Virus record (IMG/VR): IMGVR_UViG_3300030333_008303
Location: 12,743-40,412 of that record
Reading direction: 5' to 3' (one strand)
DNA: 27,670 nt
Origin: a virus
Shown: positions 22,939-27,670 of the stretch, piece by piece
Layout: each line of letters begins with the position of its first letter
Position numbering within the stretch: the stretch's first letter is position 1
Translations under genes and position numbers: made by a program
Notes under the pieces: generated by a model
What the model was told of the DNA's origin: nothing
Seen by the model: only the letters and a program-made list of their open reading frames with translations
Databases searched by the model: none

Positions 22939-24204
22939 ATGGCTTATCCCACATTAACACCTACATCACAAACTAGCGCAATCGCTTTACCTTCTGCTAG
23001 TTTACCCAGCGAAGCAGAAGCTGCGTCATTTCCGTTTGAGATTTACACTACTGATGAATACTTTTTATCAGGCGCTGCAGATCAAGTGGCCTATACATAT
23101 AGAAAGCTAGGTGGAGATGTATTAGATATTGAGCTTACCAAAGAACAAGTTTTTTCAGCATATCAAGAAGCTGTTTTGGAATATTCTTATCTTTTAAATA
23201 TTCATCAAGCTAAGAACACTATTGGTGATTATCTAGGCGCAAAGACAGGATCTTTTGACGAAGACGGCCAGATTCAATCTGGAGATGCTCTATCTGGTTC
23301 AAATGTTGCATTAAAGTTTCCTAAATTTGAATTTAAATATGTGCGACGAGTAGGTCATGGATATTCGACCGAGGCCGGCTTCGGAGGCGTAACTCCTATT
23401 TATTCGGCTAGTTTTTCAACTACCCAAGACGTACAAGATTATGATCTTCAGGCAATTATTTCAGCTTCAGCAGATGGCAATGGCTTACCTTATTCCGGAA
23501 AAGTAGGAGATAACCGTGTTAATATTACCAAGGTTTTTTATAAGACTCCACAAGCAATGTGGCGCTTTTATGGCTATTATGGTGGTTTAAATACAGTGGG
23601 CGATCTTACGAGCTACGGACAGTATGCTGATGATAGTACTTTTCAATTGGTCCCTACATGGCAAAATAAAGCCCAAGCCATGGCCTTTGAAGACGCAATA
23701 TTTACAAGAAACAGCCAATATAGCTTTGAAATAAAAAATGATCGATTAAGAATATTTCCTCAAACAACGATGGTAGGTCCGACAACTATGTGGGTAGAGT
23801 TTTTTATTGATTCTGACACTCCATGGAAGGACGATTCCGGAGTTGATAATGGAGTTGATGGAATAAGTAATATAAACAATTTACCCTTTGAGAACACACC
23901 TTATCAAAAAATTAATTCAATTGGTAAGCAATGGATCCGTCGTTTTTCACTTTCTTTGTGTAAAGAAATGTTAGGAAACATTCGTTCTAAATTCACAACT
24001 ATTCCCATTCCTGGTGAAAGTGTCACGCTAGATGGCCCAGCCCTTCTTAGCCAAGGACAAACCGAACAAGAAAAGCTACGAGAAGAACTAAAAACTATCT
24101 TTGATGAACTCACTTACGCTAAGATTGCTCAAAGCGATGTTGAACTTTCTGACGCCGTAAACAATGTACAAAAGCGAATCCCAATGTTAATTTATCCGGG
24201 GTAA
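22939..24204 (+). CDS. Neck protein (gp13-like)
   Basis: The 421-residue protein has AGAAGGAGAA before the ATG. An N-terminal Ser/Ala-rich leader is followed by helical and beta segments (LTKEQVFSAYQEAVLEYSYL; FRFYGYYGG-like region near 215) and a C-terminal segment with INSIGKQWIRRFSLSLCKEM, TTIPIPGESVTLDGPALLSQ and EKLREELKTIF, a pattern I associate with the gp13 head-completion/neck family of T4-like phages. Its neighbours are gp14-like and gp15-like genes in the T4 order, which strengthens the call. It would bind the portal after packaging and form the head-tail joint. It is longer than T4 gp13 (about 309 residues) because of the N-terminal extension. Confidence 0.72.
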   Translation: MAYPTLTPTSQTSAIALPSASLPSEAEAASFPFEIYTTDEYFLSGAADQVAYTYRKLGGDVLDIELTKEQVFSAYQEAVLEYSYLLNIHQAKNTIGDYLGAKTGSFDEDGQIQSGDALSGSNVALKFPKFEFKYVRRVGHGYSTEAGFGGVTPIYSASFSTTQDVQDYDLQAIISASADGNGLPYSGKVGDNRVNITKVFYKTPQAMWRFYGYYGGLNTVGDLTSYGQYADDSTFQLVPTWQNKAQAMAFEDAIFTRNSQYSFEIKNDRLRIFPQTTMVGPTTMWVEFFIDSDTPWKDDSGVDNGVDGISNINNLPFENTPYQKINSIGKQWIRRFSLSLCKEMLGNIRSKFTTIPIPGESVTLDGPALLSQGQTEQEKLREELKTIFDELTYAKIAQSDVELSDAVNNVQKRIPMLIYPG

Positions 24205-24212
24205 TATAAACA

Positions 24213-24704
24213 ATGTCTGATGAAAATAAATGGTCACAACCCACACAGCCACCTCCCCCTTTATTTTTGGGAGAAAAAGAGCGCAATCTTGTAAAACAAG
24301 TTAACGACGAGCTAATTGAGCGCGTTATAGGTCAGGGAATATTTTATTACCCCATCAGCATAGAACATACTAATTTTCATCCTCTTTATGGCGAGGCTTT
24401 AGAAAAATCTTTCTCTAATCCAATTCGGGTATATGCTTTAATTATGTGGGAAGGTTTTGTTACCGAAACAACAAAGTTGGGAATTGATAAACGCCCTTCA
24501 ATTGTTATTCATTTTCATAAAAGAAGACTAACTGAGGATCAAGATCTATTTGTTAGAGAGGGTGATTTTGTGAAATACGGTGACACTTTTTATGAAATAG
24601 TAAACTTAAACGAGCCAAAACAAATTTTTGGCCAAGTAGAACATAAGATGGAAGTAGAAGCAAAATGTATTAAAGCTCGCGAGGGAACATTTAATGCCAA
24701 GTAA
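24213..24704 (+). CDS. Neck protein (gp14-like)
   Basis: The 163-residue protein shows an ordered resemblance to T4 gp14: FYYPISIEHTNFHPLYGEAL, then KSF, an EGF element, and EGDFVKYGDTFYEIVNLNEP, then KQIFGQ (compare [20 protein letters not shown] in T4). It is shorter than T4 gp14 (256 residues), mostly at the C-terminus. gp14 joins gp13 at the neck so that the finished tail can dock. A Pro-rich start (QPTQPPPPLFLG) precedes the fold. It follows the gp13-like gene by 8 bases, and its last 11 bases overlap the gp15-like gene. Confidence 0.7.
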   Translation: MSDENKWSQPTQPPPPLFLGEKERNLVKQVNDELIERVIGQGIFYYPISIEHTNFHPLYGEALEKSFSNPIRVYALIMWEGFVTETTKLGIDKRPSIVIHFHKRRLTEDQDLFVREGDFVKYGDTFYEIVNLNEPKQIFGQVEHKMEVEAKCIKAREGTFNAK

Positions 24705-25554
24705 AAAAGAACAATTTGAAATAGAAGTTTCTACTTTAGAAACAGTTGATTATGCGTTGTATGATTTTATAAACGATAAGTTAAATAATTTTTCTGCAGA
24801 TAACTCTGGTCGCAAAAAAGTTCCTATTCTTTGGGTTACCGCTGAAAGATCTTTTTTATCAAAAGACAACAAAGATCTGAGGGACGATGATGGCACTTTA
24901 AAACTTCCTTTGATTACTATTGAAAGAGTATCAGTGTCCAAACAGCTTGAAAATAAAGGCGCTTATTTTGGTAATCCCGGTACTCATTTAGATCCAGCCC
25001 GAGGCGGCAGAATTACAGTATCGCGCAAAATCGTACAAGATAAAACAAATAATTTTGGAGTTGCTGATAATATAAAGAAATTTGATGATACAACGCGCAC
25101 ACCGGGCCAACAACCCTATTACCCCTCAAACAACAAAAAAGTTGTTTACGAGACGATTTCTATGCCTATTCCGGTTTATTTAACTATGAATTATAGTGTA
25201 ACAGTGCGCACTGAATATGTGCAGCAGATGAATAACCTAACAACCCCCTTTGCTACACTAGGTGGCCACGTTAATTCTTTTTTAATTCGAAGAGACGGCC
25301 ACCAATATGAAACGTTTCTTAGATCCAATTTTGCTTATGATAATAATATAAGTAACATGGGGGATGGAGAAAGAACATATGAGACTACTTTTGACTTTGA
25401 AGTCTTAGGTTATATTATTGGCGAATCACCCAATGGCGACCGCCCAAAAGTCATAAAAACCCAAAACGCCGTGGAAGTAAAAATCCCTAGGGAACGTGTT
25501 ATTTTAAGTGAGAAGCCTCGTTACGGAAAAGACAAAGGATTTTACCGAGATTAA
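24694..25554 (+). CDS. Tail terminator / sheath stabiliser (gp15-like)
   Basis: The 286-residue protein has the layout of gp15: an N-terminal domain with KVPILWVTAERSFLSK and LPLITIERVSVS, a conserved middle MPIPVYLTMNYSVTVRTEYV, then QQMNNL, and a C-terminal part ERTYETTFDFEVLGYIIG. In T4 the gp15 hexamer caps the tail tube and sheath and makes the connection to the neck. The length is close to T4 gp15 (272). It overlaps the gp14-like gene and is followed after 52 bases by the tail sheath, which fits its role. Confidence rests on motif order plus neighbours. Confidence 0.78.
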   Translation: MPSKKEQFEIEVSTLETVDYALYDFINDKLNNFSADNSGRKKVPILWVTAERSFLSKDNKDLRDDDGTLKLPLITIERVSVSKQLENKGAYFGNPGTHLDPARGGRITVSRKIVQDKTNNFGVADNIKKFDDTTRTPGQQPYYPSNNKKVVYETISMPIPVYLTMNYSVTVRTEYVQQMNNLTTPFATLGGHVNSFLIRRDGHQYETFLRSNFAYDNNISNMGDGERTYETTFDFEVLGYIIGESPNGDRPKVIKTQNAVEVKIPRERVILSEKPRYGKDKGFYRD

Positions 25555-25606
25555 CAACTAATTAATAGAGAAACCTTCAGGTACGGCATATAAGGAGAAC
25601 TACTAA

Positions 25607-27670
25607 ATGTCCATTGAAAAATATAAGTTTATTTCACCCGGAATATTCACAAGCGAGATAGATAACACGGGAAGATCAGCCGATCAAGAAAGCCCCGGAC
25701 CAGTAATCATTGGTAGATCGGAGAAAGGCCCCATCTTAAAACCAACTAAGGTTACGTCATATACACAGTTTATTAGCGAATTTGGTAATCCAATTCCCGG
25801 CGGTAAAGGTGGCGACGTAGCTCGTGAAGGCAATTACACTTCTCCAACTTATGGTGCCTATGCCGCACAAGCGTGGTTTAGAAATAACCAACCCTTAACT
25901 TATGTTCGTGTAGGAGGTCAAGCTCATAACAATGCGACTGACGGCAATACCGCCGCTCTCGCCGGCTGGCGGACAACTAATCAAACAGCCAGCCATGAAA
26001 TAGATTCCAACGGTGGCGCATATGGTCTTTTCGTTGTAGATTCTCCAACTTTGGATTTTGGTTCTGGTTCTATTGATGTTATAAACAAATCAGGTATCTC
26101 CCAAAATGATACAATTAAAGCACTCATCAATGGCACCACGGTGACCATTAGTGCTTCCACGTTAAACTTGTTCCCCGCACATTATCATTCGGCAAACGCG
26201 TACAGCACAGGCTCTACAGCAGCACAAACTGCTAAAAATATTACTGGTTCTTTATTGTTGGCCCTTTCAGGCACCACAGCGCTTAGTCCAATAGCACATA
26301 AAGTTGACGTTACTGCAGCTTCCGACAAGGTGACAATTAAGCCTAACTCGGTTGGCCTTACAAATAGTCTACCAGAACTCAAACTAGCAGTTTCTCAAAG
26401 TAGTGGTTATAACACCACAGGCTTACAGCTTACAGCTTCTCAGGGCGTTCAAACCGCTGGCCTTGCCACTGAAAATGGTATCGCTAATAATACATTCTCA
26501 ATGAATACCATTGGCTCTTCATCACAAAACACGGGTACTCTTGCCGCTGTGTGGTATCTTGACCAAGACGCTAAAATTGGTCTTTCTGGAACTCTTTCAT
26601 CTGATGGTACCACAGGCGCTCACTCATCGGTATACATTGACTCAGTAGGCAGCAAACAATTTAAAGTTGCTATTACAGACGGGACTAATGGCGTAGTTGT
26701 TGATAGTACTTTTGATTTTACAGATACTAGTGATAGTTTTATTCGAAGAGTTTTTAATACTAATCCTATTTTAACTAATAGCAATTGCGTTAAAACAACT
26801 AGTCATTCTTTTAGTCGTTATTGGCTTGGTGAGTCATACGAAGGTGATGTTAAACAAACCCTGTCTAGCAATAACCATGTTGGTGTCATTCTGCCTCTTG
26901 TTAGCGGCAGTACATATAACGGAGCAAGTTTCCGAAAGTCTTATCAAGATGCTGAAACCGGTTACTTCTTTGCTCAGGATCTTAGCACAGGTAACGAGGC
27001 TACGGGTAGCTTTGATGTGACAACTACACAAAACTTGTTTAAGCTAGTTGCGAGAAATAGTGGCGACTTTGTATCACGAAATCTTAAAGTTTCAATTAAA
27101 GATATTAAAGCTAGCGCGCTAGACTCAGCCGATCCTTACGGTTCATTTAGTGTTGTGATTCGCAAAATTACAGATACCGATAACCGTGTTGAAATAGTTG
27201 AACAATTTAACAACTGCAATCTTAACCCTTCTTCTGAAAACTATATTGGACGAAAAATTGGTGATAGATATGAAACATGGGATGAAAGCGACCGTCGCTA
27301 TCGTGAATATGGATCATACCCCAATCAATCAAATTTTGTTTATGTAAGCATTCCCGAAGAAGTGGACAAGGGCGACACGGATGCGCGGTATCTTCCGTTT
27401 GGCGTTCGCGGCCCATTACGTTTTAACTCTTTCGTTGATGCTTCTCACCCAGGAGCTATTGGAAACACACTTGTAAGTGGAGGTATAGATGATTACGTAA
27501 ACGAGACTCTTTCTGGAAACAAATTTATTATAGGCGAAACAGACGGTTTGATTAAGTTTGAGTTCCCGCAGTTAAGAATGCGTATTTCTGGCTCCGAAGG
27601 AGATCCTGTTAATCCAATTGATTCTTTTTACGGCGTTGATACAACATTTAACACATCACGTTTTGATAAA
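25607..27670 (+). CDS. Contractile tail sheath protein (gp18-like), 3' end outside window
   Basis: The frame is open from ATG 25607 (preceded by TAAGGAGAA) through all 688 codons to the last base, so the C-terminus is missing. The start ISPGIFTSEID, followed by GPVIIGRSEKGP and YGAYAAQAWFRNNQPLTYVR, is typical of phage tail sheath proteins. Further on come LNPSSENYIGRKIGDRYETW and REYGSYPNQSNFVYV, conserved in T4-like sheaths. The middle (roughly residues 110-400) is Thr/Ser/Ala-rich and probably forms surface-exposed insertion domains. The protein polymerises around the tail tube and contracts on infection. Already longer here than T4 gp18 (659 residues), it must be a large member of the family. 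Confidence 0.93.
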   Translation, partial: MSIEKYKFISPGIFTSEIDNTGRSADQESPGPVIIGRSEKGPILKPTKVTSYTQFISEFGNPIPGGKGGDVAREGNYTSPTYGAYAAQAWFRNNQPLTYVRVGGQAHNNATDGNTAALAGWRTTNQTASHEIDSNGGAYGLFVVDSPTLDFGSGSIDVINKSGISQNDTIKALINGTTVTISASTLNLFPAHYHSANAYSTGSTAAQTAKNITGSLLLALSGTTALSPIAHKVDVTAASDKVTIKPNSVGLTNSLPELKLAVSQSSGYNTTGLQLTASQGVQTAGLATENGIANNTFSMNTIGSSSQNTGTLAAVWYLDQDAKIGLSGTLSSDGTTGAHSSVYIDSVGSKQFKVAITDGTNGVVVDSTFDFTDTSDSFIRRVFNTNPILTNSNCVKTTSHSFSRYWLGESYEGDVKQTLSSNNHVGVILPLVSGSTYNGASFRKSYQDAETGYFFAQDLSTGNEATGSFDVTTTQNLFKLVARNSGDFVSRNLKVSIKDIKASALDSADPYGSFSVVIRKITDTDNRVEIVEQFNNCNLNPSSENYIGRKIGDRYETWDESDRRYREYGSYPNQSNFVYVSIPEEVDKGDTDARYLPFGVRGPLRFNSFVDASHPGAIGNTLVSGGIDDYVNETLSGNKFIIGETDGLIKFEFPQLRMRISGSEGDPVNPIDSFYGVDTTFNTSRFDK

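Overview
This window (about 37% G+C by eye, almost all genes on the + strand, very tight gene packing) is a piece of the genome of a contractile-tailed, T4-like tailed phage, probably marine and uncultured. The assignment rests on a recognisable T4-type morphogenesis set: large terminase (gp17), portal (gp20), prohead protease (gp21), scaffold (gp22), major capsid (gp23), neck proteins (gp13-like, gp14-like), tail terminator (gp15-like) and tail sheath (gp18). I see no rRNA, tRNA, CRISPR, integrase or transposase. The host cannot be read from the sequence. Marine origin is an inference from the style of several hypothetical proteins and from a ribosomal protein bS21-like gene.

Layout. (1) 1-3942: end of a replication/recombination module, with a 5'-truncated zinc-finger/TOPRIM primase followed directly by a 1051-residue protein that joins an Mre11/gp47-type nuclease and a Rad50/gp46-type ATPase in one chain. 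(2) 3959-9967: host-contact and probable lysis genes, namely a small protein, a beta-helix protein with the same C-terminal tail motif, a holin-like protein, a small protein with a candidate capsid-targeting N-terminus, two overlapping membrane/coiled-coil genes, and two successive fibre genes ending in self-cleaving S74 chaperone domains. A strong terminator closes this block. (3) 10065-15926: a zinc-ribbon protein, an unknown protein, terminase, portal and two conserved unknowns, linked by overlapping stop/start codons. (4) 15927-21711: a CxxC membrane protein, a micro-ORF that looks frameshifted, protease, two small head-associated candidates, a bS21-like protein, scaffold and major capsid protein, closed by a second terminator. 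(5) 21919-27670: a candidate capsid-surface protein with its own late-promoter-like box, a third terminator, a lysine-rich protein, then neck, tail terminator and tail sheath, the last cut by the window end.

The genes fit one assembly programme. The scaffold and capsid protein build a prohead on the portal, the protease matures it, terminase fills it, and neck, gp15 and sheath join the tail. Several short proteins near the protease start with an N-terminus ending in (I/L)TE, resembling the capsid-targeting, protease-cleaved leader of T4 internal proteins. They may be packaged cargo. The most notable points are the single-chain Mre11-Rad50 fusion with a non-canonical hook, the bS21-like gene inside the head operon, the candidate capsid-targeting leaders, the suspected frameshift micro-gene at 16237-16345, and a repeated terminator-plus-TTATAATA boundary module.
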